This document shows, piece after piece, positions 1 through 6,600 of a stretch of 9,554 nucleotides of DNA. The stretch's first letter is position 1; every line of letters begins with the position of its first letter. Origin of the DNA: Bifidobacterium breve (GTDB lineage Bacteria > Actinomycetota > Actinomycetes > Nanopelagicales > Nanopelagicaceae). The translations under genes were made by a program, and so were the position numbers. Under the pieces are notes generated by a model that saw only the letters and a list, made by a program, of their open reading frames with translations, searched no databases and had not been told where the DNA came from. The stretch spans positions 1 to 9,554 of the forward strand of contig CAMBGL010000039.1 of the NCBI GenBank assembly GCA_945866155.1, given 5' to 3'.

Positions 1-3000
1 GACTTCACTCCTGCTCCTGGTGGATCTGGTTCAGCACCGAAAGTGAATGCTCCTCGTGCTGGAACACCGCCTGTACCAAAATCTGTGCAAAAAACTGCGC
101 AAGTAGCACCTGTAGTTCCTGTTGCTGCACCGGTTGTAACTCCAACTCCGGTTGCAACGCCTGCACCAGTGGCACCAGTTGTTACTCCAACTCCTGCACC
201 AGTTGCGCCATCACAGCCTGTTGTTCGCGAAGTAAAACAACAAAATCCAACTCCTGCCGATCCAGTTGTAAAGCCCGTTCCGGTATTAGTAACACCGAGT
301 GCGTCAACACTCGAACCAATTCGTGGAGTTTCAGCTCGTGTTGTACAGAGTATGGAAGCATCGCTGAGCGTTCCAACTGCAACAAGTGTTCGCGCGATTC
401 CTGCAAAATTAATGATTGATAATCGAATTGTTATTAATAATCACCTGAAGCGCGCACGAGGTGGAAAAGTTTCTTTCACTCACATTATTGGTTATGCCAT
501 GATTAAAGCGCTTCGCTTGATGCCAGAGATGAATGCATACTTTGGTGAACTCGATGGAAAGCCAGCAGTTGGCCATCCAGAACATATCAATCTTGGAATT
601 GCAATTGATTTAGCTAAAGCAGATGGATCACGCCAACTATTAGTGCCATCTATCAAGGGCTGCGAGGAATTAGATTTTGCTCAATTCTGGAGCGCTTATG
701 AAGACGTGGTGCGTAAGGCACGTAATGGAAACCTCGCAGTTGAAGATTTTGCAGGAACCACTGTCTCACTAACAAACCCAGGCACAATTGGAACAGTTCA
801 CTCAGTTCCACGTCTGGTGCAAGGACAAGGGCTGATTATTGGTGTTGGAGCTTTGGATTACCCAGCAGAATTTCAAGGAGCAAGTGAAGAGACTCTTGCT
901 CGTTTAGCAATTAGCAAAGTTGTAACTCTTACAAGTACTTATGATCACCGCGTAATTCAAGGTGCACAATCTGGGGATTATTTGCGTAGGGTGCATGAAA
1001 TTTTGCTCGGCGGCGAAAACTTCTACGATGAAATCTTTGCCGCCCTTCGTATTCCCTACGTTCCAATTCGATGGGCTCAAGATTTTGATTTCTCTAAAGA
1101 TGATGAAATTAGTAAGACAGCGCGTGTACAGCAACTCATTGCTGCATATCGCAAACATGGTCACTTGATGGCTGATATTGATCCTCTTGAATATCGCCAA
1201 CGCATTCACCCAGATCTCGATGTAGTAACTCATGGACTTACTTTGTGGGATCTAGATCGCGAATTTGCAACAGGTGGATTTGGTGGCAAGAAGTTTATGA
1301 AGCTTCGCGATGTCTTGGGCATTCTTCGCAATTCATACTGCCGCACTATTGGTGTGGAATATATGTATATCGAAAGTCCAGAGGAACGAGCATGGATTCA
1401 AGAGCATGTAGAAATTGGGGCACCACAATTTCCACGTGAAGAACAGCTACGTATTTTGTACGAACTCAATGGCGCAGAGGCATTTGAATCTTTCTTGCAA
1501 ACAAAGTTTGTGGGACAAAAGCGCTTCTCACTAGAAGGTGGCGAATCTGTAATTCCAATTTTGGATGCAGTTATTTCAGGTGCAGCAGATCGTGGACTCG
1601 ACGAAGTATGTATTGGTATGCCACACCGTGGACGCCTCAATGTTCTAGCAAATATTGCAGGTAAGTCACACGGACAGATCTTCCAAGAATTTGAAGGACA
1701 TTACACCGAGAACCAAGTACAGGGCAGTGGTGACGTGAAGTACCACCTAGGTACTGAAGGTGTATTTACTGCCGAATCTGGAGCAACAACAAAGATTTAT
1801 TTGGCAGCGAATCCTTCTCACTTAGAGGCAGCAAATCCAGTACTAGAAGGCATCGTTCGCGCAAAGCAAGACAAACTCAATATTAAGAATGCTTATTCTG
1901 TAATGCCAATTTTGCTCCACGGAGATGCAGCATTCGCTGGTCAAGGCGTTGTGGCAGAAACTTTGCAACTCTCTCAACTAGCGGGATATCGCACGGGTGG
2001 AACCATCCATATTGTTATCAATAACCAAGTTGGTTTTACTACTTCACCACATGCATCTCGTACTGCAACATACTCAACAGATATTGCAAAGCTGATTCAA
2101 GCACCTGTATTCCATGTCAACGGTGATGATCCAGAGGCTTGTGTACGTGTTGCTCGCATCGCCTTTGAATATCGCCAAGCATTCAATAAAGATGTTGTGA
2201 TTGACATGGTTTGTTACCGTCGTCGCGGACACAATGAAGGTGACGAGCCAAGTTTCACACAACCACTTATGTATAAGTTGATTGATGCGAAACGTTCAAC
2301 TCGTAAGCTCTACACAGAAGCACTTATTGGCCGTGGTGATATTTCTGTTGAGGAAGCAGAAGAAGTTTTGCGTGATTACCAGTCAAAACTCGAAGCAGTC
2401 TTTGAAGCAGTCCATAATCACGAACCAGAGACTGATCCCAATTTCAAAGCGCCAGTTGCGCCAAATGCAGATCGCATCGAAACTAGTATTCCTGAAGCAA
2501 CAGCGCGCGCAATTGCGGCAACACAATTAGCAATTCCAGATGGATTCAATGTTCATCCAAAACTTCTCCCACAATTAGCAAAGCGTGTTGAATCACTCAA
2601 TGATGCAACAATTGATTGGTCGATGGGTGAAACTCTTGCCTTTGGTGCGATTCTCCTCGATGGTCATCCAATACGTTTAGCTGGGCAAGATTCGCGTCGC
2701 GGAACTTTTAGTAGTCGCCACGCTGTTGTTATTGATAAGGAAAATGGCAATGAGTGGACACCGCTACGCGGTTTGATTAGCGATGAGAATCAATTCTTTG
2801 CAATTGATTCACTCCTTAGTGAATATGCAGCAATGGGCTTTGAATATGGCTATAGCGTTGTGCGCGAAAATGCACTTGTCTTGTGGGAAGGCCAGTTTGG
2901 TGATTTTGCCAATGGAGCACAAACAATTATCGATGAATTCATCTCATCCGCGCTTCAAAAGTGGGGCGAGCGTTCTTCACTCGTTCTCTTGTTGCCACAC

Positions 3001-3639
3001 GGATATGAAGGTCAAGGGCCAGATCATTCATCCGCGCGAATTGAACGCTATTTAGCGATGTGCGCGGAGCAAAATATGACAGTTGCGCAACCATCTAATC
3101 CTGCTTCTTATTTCCACTTATTGCGTTGGCATATCAAGAATCCAACTCGTAGACCAATGATTGTCTTTACACCTAAATCGATGTTACGACTTCGCGCTGC
3201 TGCTTCTGCAATTACTGATTTTACAAGCGGACATTTCCAACCTCTTATCTCTGATCCTAAGGTTACAAATGCCACTCGCCTTATCTACTGCTCTGGAAAG
3301 ATTTATCATGACCTTGTTGCAGAGCGTGAAAAACTAGGAGAGAACACAACTGCAATTGTTCGACTAGAACTTCTTTATCCACTTCCTGCTGCAGAGATGG
3401 CGGCAGAGGCTGCAAAGCATCCCAATGCAAATCTTTTGTGGGTTCAAGATGAACCTGCAAACCAAGGACCATGGCCATTTGTTGCACTGCGCACTGCAGA
3501 ACAATTTGGTGGGGAAGGATTCGGTGGACGTAATCTTCGTCGAGTTTCACGCCGTGCTACTGCAGCACCTGCAACTGGTAATCATCATTTGCATGAGGAA
3601 GAACAAAAAGCACTTCTTATGGAAGCATTTACTCGCTAA
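1..3639 (+). CDS. kgd: Multifunctional 2-oxoglutarate dehydrogenase E1/decarboxylase with fused E2-like acyltransferase domain (5' partial)
   Basis: This TCA-cycle enzyme decarboxylates 2-oxoglutarate with thiamine diphosphate and passes the succinyl group on in the oxoglutarate dehydrogenase complex. The reading frame is open from base 1, so the true start lies upstream; a GTG at 43 sits inside the linker and is not the start. Of 1212 visible codons (numbered from base 1), about the first 100 are a Pro/Ala/Val linker. Next comes the acyltransferase (E2-like) domain to about 335, with the DHR motif and catalytic His316. E1 follows, with HRGRLN at 542-547 and the thiamine-diphosphate motif GD (641-642) to NN (674-675). 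The C-terminal transketolase-like part includes LPHGYEGQGPDH near 1000. No lipoyl domain is present, as in mycobacterial KGD, where lipoyl comes in trans. The missing N-terminus is probably about 40-50 residues, by comparison with mycobacterial KGD. The gene ends 1 bp from the convergent sodX. Confidence 0.97.
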   Translation, partial: DFTPAPGGSGSAPKVNAPRAGTPPVPKSVQKTAQVAPVVPVAAPVVTPTPVATPAPVAPVVTPTPAPVAPSQPVVREVKQQNPTPADPVVKPVPVLVTPSASTLEPIRGVSARVVQSMEASLSVPTATSVRAIPAKLMIDNRIVINNHLKRARGGKVSFTHIIGYAMIKALRLMPEMNAYFGELDGKPAVGHPEHINLGIAIDLAKADGSRQLLVPSIKGCEELDFAQFWSAYEDVVRKARNGNLAVEDFAGTTVSLTNPGTIGTVHSVPRLVQGQGLIIGVGALDYPAEFQGASEETLARLAISKVVTLTSTYDHRVIQGAQSGDYLRRVHEILLGGENFYDEIFAALRIPYVPIRWAQDFDFSKDDEISKTARVQQLIAAYRKHGHLMADIDPLEYRQRIHPDLDVVTHGLTLWDLDREFATGGFGGKKFMKLRDVLGILRNSYCRTIGVEYMYIESPEERAWIQEHVEIGAPQFPREEQLRILYELNGAEAFESFLQTKFVGQKRFSLEGGESVIPILDAVISGAADRGLDEVCIGMPHRGRLNVLANIAGKSHGQIFQEFEGHYTENQVQGSGDVKYHLGTEGVFTAESGATTKIYLAANPSHLEAANPVLEGIVRAKQDKLNIKNAYSVMPILLHGDAAFAGQGVVAETLQLSQLAGYRTGGTIHIVINNQVGFTTSPHASRTATYSTDIAKLIQAPVFHVNGDDPEACVRVARIAFEYRQAFNKDVVIDMVCYRRRGHNEGDEPSFTQPLMYKLIDAKRSTRKLYTEALIGRGDISVEEAEEVLRDYQSKLEAVFEAVHNHEPETDPNFKAPVAPNADRIETSIPEATARAIAATQLAIPDGFNVHPKLLPQLAKRVESLNDATIDWSMGETLAFGAILLDGHPIRLAGQDSRRGTFSSRHAVVIDKENGNEWTPLRGLISDENQFFAIDSLLSEYAAMGFEYGYSVVRENALVLWEGQFGDFANGAQTIIDEFISSALQKWGERSSLVLLLPHGYEGQGPDHSSARIERYLAMCAEQNMTVAQPSNPASYFHLLRWHIKNPTRRPMIVFTPKSMLRLRAAASAITDFTSGHFQPLISDPKVTNATRLIYCSGKIYHDLVAEREKLGENTTAIVRLELLYPLPAAEMAAEAAKHPNANLLWVQDEPANQGPWPFVALRTAEQFGGEGFGGRNLRRVSRRATAAPATGNHHLHEEEQKALLMEAFTR
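130..194 (+). repeat. Imperfect direct repeat in the kgd Pro/Ala/Val linker
   Basis: Two 20-nt copies start at 130 and 175, 45 nt (15 codons) apart, and match at 18 of 20 positions. Both encode PVVTPTP. They lie in the low-complexity linker joining the cut N-terminal segment to the acyltransferase domain. Such linkers often vary in length through repeat slippage. The 45-nt period keeps the frame, so copy-number change would not disrupt the gene. Confidence 0.6.
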
Positions 3640-3640
3640 G

Positions 3641-3949
3641 TTATTTTTTACTTCTCCAATAACGAAAAAGTACTTTCGCGCGAATTTCATGCGGAGAAAT
3701 CCATCCCCATTGGCGAGAATCTGTGCTTTCGGTTGAATCACCTTCTACCCAATAGCGCCCGCTATGAAATTTCTGAATTCTCTTTACTAGGAAAATCCCA
3801 GGTCGCTCTTCTCGTTCGATAACAACAATTGCTCCGCGTTCAAGAGCACTAGTTTGGCCGTTGAGCCAACGTACACATAGCCAGTCACCATCGCTAAATG
3901 TGGGCTGCATGGATTGGCCGCTCACACCGACTGTGCCGAATTTGCTCAT
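3641..3949 (-). CDS. sodX: SodX-like S26-family protease for maturation of nickel superoxide dismutase
   Basis: This small (102 aa) signal-peptidase-like serine protease is expected to cut the N-terminal leader from pro-SodN so that its histidine can bind nickel. Sequence support: the S26 box with SGQSMQPT (catalytic Ser13), the general-base region LVKRI (Lys56), and the late box VEGDSTESTDSR at 68-79. The usual GDN reads GDS here. There is no hydrophobic N-terminal anchor, consistent with a cytoplasmic SodX rather than a membrane-bound LepB. The divergent neighbour is sodN, the standard pairing, which is the main reason for choosing SodX over a generic S26 peptidase. The ATG at 3949 has no clear Shine-Dalgarno sequence. 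The stop codon is 1 bp from the convergent kgd stop. Confidence 0.87.
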   Translation of the reverse strand: MSKFGTVGVSGQSMQPTFSDGDWLCVRWLNGQTSALERGAIVVIEREERPGIFLVKRIQKFHSGRYWVEGDSTESTDSRQWGWISPHEIRAKVLFRYWRSKK

Positions 3950-4018
3950 AGGCGGTAGTCTCGCATCTGTAGGTAAAATTTTGTATTGATAAAGATTGAA
4001 ATAGGAGAGGCACAGACT
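3950..4018. promoter_or_regulatory. Divergent sodX/sodN intergenic region with candidate sodN -10 box
   Basis: This 69-bp AT-rich spacer must hold promoters for both genes unless they lie inside coding sequence. On the plus strand TAAAAT at 3974-3979 is one base from the -10 consensus and would give a sodN leader of about 30 nt. No good -35 box lies 16-18 bp upstream of it. I saw no Nur-type operator (TTGCA inverted repeat) here, so nickel control by Nur is not supported by the sequence. Confidence 0.4.
4003..4010 (+). promoter_or_regulatory. Shine-Dalgarno sequence deciding the sodN start
   Basis: The purine run AGGAGAGG lies 8 nt before the ATG at 4019. It is one of the two strong ribosome-binding sites in the window (the other precedes rsrA). 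It favours this ATG over the in-frame TTG at 3986, which would add 11 residues not expected in SodN. Confidence 0.75.
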
Positions 4019-4405
4019 ATGTTTTCACCAAAGATAACTGTTCACGCACACTGCGATCTTCCATGTGGCGTTTATGATCCAGCACAAGCACGTATCGAAG
4101 CTCTATCTGTGAAGGCATGCATGGAAAAATATGCAGCTAATGCAGATGCAGACTTTCGTTCACGCTCTGTAGCAATCAAAGAAGAGCGCTCACACCAAGT
4201 AAAGGAACACCTCTGGGTGCTCTGGACTGATTATTTCAAGCCAAATCACTTTGAGGCATACCCACAACTTCACACGCTATTCAATGAAGCAACAAAGCTT
4301 GCAGGAGCCGCTGGAACTAAGGGCACTCAAGATGTTGCTGTTGCAGATAAGTTGATCTCAAAGATTGATGAGATTGCTGAAATTTTCTGGGCAACTAAGA
4401 AATAA
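4019..4405 (+). CDS. sodN: Nickel superoxide dismutase precursor
   Basis: SodN dismutes superoxide to hydrogen peroxide and oxygen with a nickel ion in an N-terminal hook. The precursor is 128 aa. A 10-residue leader (MFSPKITVHA) precedes the hook HCDLPCGVYDP, so cleavage before His11 gives a 118-aa mature enzyme, close to the 117 aa of the Streptomyces enzyme. In mature numbering the ligands His1, Cys2 and Cys6 are present, as are Tyr9 and the pair Glu17/Arg47 that orients His1. A non-canonical Cys24 is also seen. The DYFKP-HFE-YP-LH block is typical of the family. The start is set by AGGAGAGG at 4003-4010. The partner protease sodX is divergent. The 3' end overlaps the convergent hotdog gene by 11 bp. 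Confidence 0.97.
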   Translation: MFSPKITVHAHCDLPCGVYDPAQARIEALSVKACMEKYAANADADFRSRSVAIKEERSHQVKEHLWVLWTDYFKPNHFEAYPQLHTLFNEATKLAGAAGTKGTQDVAVADKLISKIDEIAEIFWATKK

Positions 4406-4799
4406 GGTTTTGCGCGGCAGTGCGAGCGAGGAAAGATACTCGCTCCACTGTCGTTCTTTTTAGAATCGCAGTTGCAATCTGACGCTCGCCTTCAAAGACG
4501 TCGCATTCAAAAGTTAGATCTCGTCCAAGTACTTCAATGCATCGAGCATTCCCACGTAGCTCTGCACCGATAATCGCAGAATTAACTGAACTAAATTCCA
4601 CGTTTACAAAAATTGTTGTCTCACCGGGTTCTAAATAATCAGAGACTGCAATTACTGCAGCATGCTCCATGATGTTGAGAAGATGTGACTGAGCCACAAT
4701 TGGTAAGTCACCTATACCCATTGCAACAGCTGTGTCGCCTGGACGAACTGTCATAACAGCAAAACCTACTGCTCCAATTACATCCTCAGCTGGTTGCAT
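4395..4799 (-). CDS. Hotdog-fold thioesterase-family (FlK-like) protein with altered catalytic positions
   Basis: This 134-aa protein resembles small single-domain hotdog thioesterases of the FlK (fluoroacetyl-CoA thioesterase) type. Visible support is the helix segment LLNIMEHAAVIAVSDYL, the strand block PGETTIFVNVEF and the later strand RDLTFECDVFEG. Glu45 matches the family's conserved acidic residue. In my alignment from memory the FlK Thr position is Gln37, and the His of the usual V-x-V-x-H strand is Phe69. Acyl-CoA hydrolysis by the FlK mechanism is therefore doubtful; ligand binding or a different chemistry is possible. It is the last gene of the SRAP-sigR-rsrA run, 6 bp after the rsrA stop with no clear Shine-Dalgarno sequence. 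Its 3' end overlaps sodN on the opposite strand. The substrate is unknown. Confidence 0.78.
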   Translation of the reverse strand: MQPAEDVIGAVGFAVMTVRPGDTAVAMGIGDLPIVAQSHLLNIMEHAAVIAVSDYLEPGETTIFVNVEFSSVNSAIIGAELRGNARCIEVLGRDLTFECDVFEGERQIATAILKRTTVERVSFLARTAAQNLIS

Positions 4800-4805
4800 G
4801 ATGTT

Positions 4806-5201
4806 TTATTTCTGCCCATCATCAAAGCGAATCTCTTGTGTGTGCTCAATCGTTGTTTCGCGGTGTTCGATATTGCCGTATTCATCTATCTCTATAGAAA
4901 TTTCTGTCATTTTGAATTCAGTGACAACTTCGGAAGCGAATTGGCCCCTCATTTGTGCTTGTAGTTGTTGATGAATCTGATCATGTAATGCCTGTGGGGC
5001 GCTCTCGCAACAGGTGCGACGCAATACATCTTGTAAAAGTGTACGCATAGCTTGTTCATGCTCTAACTCTGCTTGGCAGTCAGAGCAAGTGACCATATGT
5101 GAAGCAATTGCTTGCCCGCGTGGTTCTGCGGCAATATCGCCATCAATGAAGATGACGATTGAATCCAATATTTCAGTACAAGGAATCTCTTGAAATATCA
5201 T
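4806..5201 (-). CDS. rsrA: RsrA-type zinc-binding (ZAS) anti-sigma factor of SigR
   Basis: RsrA binds SigR in reducing conditions. Oxidation of its zinc-thiol centre forms disulfides, expels zinc and frees SigR. The 131-aa protein shows the ZAS signature: Cys8, then His35-x3-Cys39-x2-Cys42, matching C11/H37/C41/C44 of Streptomyces RsrA. A further Cys64-Cys65 pair corresponds to the CC of that protein. Residues from about 85 to 131 are an acidic, strand-like extension not in the 105-aa Streptomyces protein: 12 Asp/Glu among residues 91-131. The ATG at 5201 overlaps the sigR stop (ATGA) and has a strong Shine-Dalgarno sequence 6 nt upstream, so translation is probably coupled to sigR. This would keep sigma and anti-sigma in proportion. 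Confidence 0.94.
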   Translation of the reverse strand: MIFQEIPCTEILDSIVIFIDGDIAAEPRGQAIASHMVTCSDCQAELEHEQAMRTLLQDVLRRTCCESAPQALHDQIHQQLQAQMRGQFASEVVTEFKMTEISIEIDEYGNIEHRETTIEHTQEIRFDDGQK

Positions 5202-5821
5202 TTTTTGCTCCCCCCTGTTGGAGAGTTCTTTTTGGACTCAGTGTCATAACCAAGCTCTTTTGCATACTCAGTGAGGCGCTCACGCAGTTGTTTTCTGCCT
5301 CGATGCAAACGCGACATGATTGTGCCTGTAGGTGCGCCAACAATGTCTGCAATCTCTTTATATGAAAAGCCTTCTACATCAGCTAAATAGACAGCGATAC
5401 GAAACTCTTCAGGAATATCTAAAAGTGCTCGCTTGATATCACTATCAGGCAGATTTTCCAGGGCTTCCACTTCCGCCGATTTACCTTGATCACTTGTATG
5501 TGACGCAGATTTGAAGAGGTCAGAATCATCTACTTCACTCGATGTTAGTTGAGGACGACGCTGATCTTTGCGATATGTATTTATAAAAGTAGTTGTTAGA
5601 ACTCGATAAAGCCACGCTTTTAAATTCGTTCCCGGCTCAAATTGGTGAAAAGATGCAAATGCCTTCAAATATGTATCTTGTACTAAATCTTTTGCATCAT
5701 CAGGATTCTTTGTGTATCGAAGTGCTGCTGCGTAGAGTTGATTTGTAAAGGCAAGGGCATCGCGCTCGAAGCGGATAGTGCGCTCCGTCGAGCTCTCTTT
5801 GACTAAGTCTGTCGATGTCAT
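5198..5821 (-). CDS. sigR: SigR-type ECF RNA polymerase sigma factor (thiol-oxidative stress)
   Basis: SigR directs RNA polymerase to disulfide-stress genes (thioredoxin, mycothiol metabolism, proteostasis) when released from RsrA. The 207-aa product has sigma region 2 at about 25-88, including [17 protein letters not shown] and [23 protein letters not shown] variable linker precedes region 4 at about 128-182, with helix-turn-helix [22 protein letters not shown]. Similarity to Streptomyces SigR is high, including [18 protein letters not shown] chose ATG 5821; a TTG at 5863 would add 14 residues and overlap the SRAP gene by 26 bp. No Shine-Dalgarno sequence precedes ATG 5821, but TAATCT lies 7 nt before it, allowing a leaderless transcript. 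I saw no SigR-type GGAAT/GTT promoter just upstream, so autoregulation is not evident. Confidence 0.95.
   Translation of the reverse strand: MTSTDLVKESSTERTIRFERDALAFTNQLYAAALRYTKNPDDAKDLVQDTYLKAFASFHQFEPGTNLKAWLYRVLTTTFINTYRKDQRRPQLTSSEVDDSDLFKSASHTSDQGKSAEVEALENLPDSDIKRALLDIPEEFRIAVYLADVEGFSYKEIADIVGAPTGTIMSRLHRGRKQLRERLTEYAKELGYDTESKKNSPTGGSKK
5208..5215 (-). promoter_or_regulatory. Strong rsrA Shine-Dalgarno sequence inside the 3' end of sigR
   Basis: On the minus strand six G followed by AG end 6 nt before the rsrA ATG at 5201. The site lies in the last sigR codons and fixes the rsrA start. It is followed by six A running into the overlapping ATGA. Confidence 0.75.
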
Positions 5822-5828
5822 TGCAGTT

Positions 5829-5834
5829 AGATTA
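5829..5834 (-). promoter_or_regulatory. Candidate -10 box for a leaderless sigR transcript
   Basis: On the minus strand TAATCT ends 7 nt before the sigR ATG at 5821. It matches the actinobacterial TANNNT -10 pattern at the distance that places transcription start at or next to the ATG. No -35 box is seen at 16-18 bp. It would give sigR a promoter of its own downstream of the SRAP gene. Confidence 0.35.
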
Positions 5835-5837
5835 TCG

Positions 5838-6578
5838 CTAAAAGAGGGTTTCTGGCTCGCCAAGAGTTATTGCACGCGTCAATCTTTCCCCTGTGTTTGC
5901 CACAGAATTTACGTCACTCGATACAGGACGCGCCACCAAGTTGGCATCTGGTTTTTCTAAGACCATCAGATTTTGCAGAGTAGGAATATCTCGCTCTTGG
6001 GGATTGAGCCAAGCGTCCCAGCGATCCCTAGGCATCATCACAGGCATTCGACTATGAATAGTTGCTAATTCACCGACTGCTTCTCGCGTTATTACAGAAG
6101 CACTTTCAATAAGTGTGCCTTCAGGGCTTTGCCAAGAACTCCAAATCCCTGCAACGGAAAGTTGTTTTCCATTCTCTGAAGAAATAAAAAATGGTTGCTT
6201 GGGAGAATATGCGCCGAGGGCGGTTGCCCATTCGTAATAACCTTCGGCAGGAATAAGGCAGCGTGTTCGACGAAATGCATCACGAAAAGTTGGTTTCTCA
6301 TGTATCGATTCACTTCGTGCATTGATGGCACGGGATTGTGAAATTTTTGCTTCATTTTCATCTTTGAGCCATGGAGCAATCAATCCCCATGAGAGCGTTG
6401 TTAAATCTCGTGAAAGTGCATCTCCACCATTGAATGCAGATGAGCGAATAATGTAAATCTCATTTGTCGGAGCAATATTCCAATTTTGGGGTAGGGCCTC
6501 TTGTGGCGCGACACCAGTTACCTCAAATTGTTCAATGAGATCTCTCATCTGCGCGCTTTGGGCATAACGACCACACAT
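5838..6578 (-). CDS. SRAP-domain (HMCES/YedK) abasic-site DNA-protein crosslink protein
   Basis: SRAP proteins shield abasic sites in single-stranded DNA. After removal of Met1, Cys2 forms a thiazolidine crosslink with the open-ring sugar. The 246-aa product begins MCGRYA, the family's invariant start, so ATG 6578 is chosen over the in-frame ATG at 6602 that would bury the cysteine. Other expected active-site residues are present: Asn86 (INARSES), Glu116 (GYYEW) and His175 (IHSRMPVMM). Length fits the roughly 220-250 aa bacterial family. The gene diverges from aroA with 22 bp between starts. Downstream, sigR begins 16 bp after its stop codon. The common database name, SOS response-associated peptidase, reflects the self-processing that releases Cys2. 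No LexA box is visible in the 22-bp gap. Confidence 0.95.
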   Translation of the reverse strand: MCGRYAQSAQMRDLIEQFEVTGVAPQEALPQNWNIAPTNEIYIIRSSAFNGGDALSRDLTTLSWGLIAPWLKDENEAKISQSRAINARSESIHEKPTFRDAFRRTRCLIPAEGYYEWATALGAYSPKQPFFISSENGKQLSVAGIWSSWQSPEGTLIESASVITREAVGELATIHSRMPVMMPRDRWDAWLNPQERDIPTLQNLMVLEKPDANLVARPVSSDVNSVANTGERLTRAITLGEPETLF

Positions 6579-6584
6579 GCGGCA

Positions 6585-6594
6585 AGGATAGACT
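6585..6594. promoter_or_regulatory. Overlapping divergent -10 boxes for SRAP gene and aroA
   Basis: The 22-bp gap between the divergent starts contains TAGACT on the plus strand (6589-6594), exactly 6 nt before the aroA ATG. TATCCT on the minus strand (6590-6585) lies exactly 6 nt before the SRAP ATG. Both fit TANNNT, and the spacing puts +1 on the A of each ATG, so both genes could be leaderless. The boxes share two base pairs, so two polymerases could not occupy both at once. Matching -35 boxes are not clear. Confidence 0.5.
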
Positions 6595-6600
6595 GAGCAC

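Noticed and set aside
43..45. GTG as the start of kgd
   Set aside because: The frame is open to base 1, the GTG lies inside the Pro/Ala-rich linker, and the family's N-terminal segment is missing, so the start is upstream of the window.
3640..3663. Inverted repeat GTTATT/AATAAC at the kgd-sodX junction as a terminator
   Set aside because: The stem is only 6 bp and nearly all A-T, with a 12-nt loop and no following U tract in either direction.
3986..3988. TTG as the sodN start
   Set aside because: It would put the AGGAGAGG ribosome-binding site inside the coding sequence and lengthen a short leader; ATG 4019 has ideal spacing.
3950..4018. Nur nickel-responsive operator before sodN
   Set aside because: No TTGCA inverted repeat is present in the intergenic region.
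5861..5863. TTG as the sigR start
   Set aside because: It overlaps the SRAP gene by 26 bp, uses a weak codon and has no Shine-Dalgarno sequence. ATG 5821 gives a normal SigR N-terminus.
5822..5900. SigR-type promoter (GGAAT, 16-18 nt, GTT) upstream of sigR
   Set aside because: Looked for by eye on the minus strand and not found, so autoregulation cannot be claimed from this sequence.
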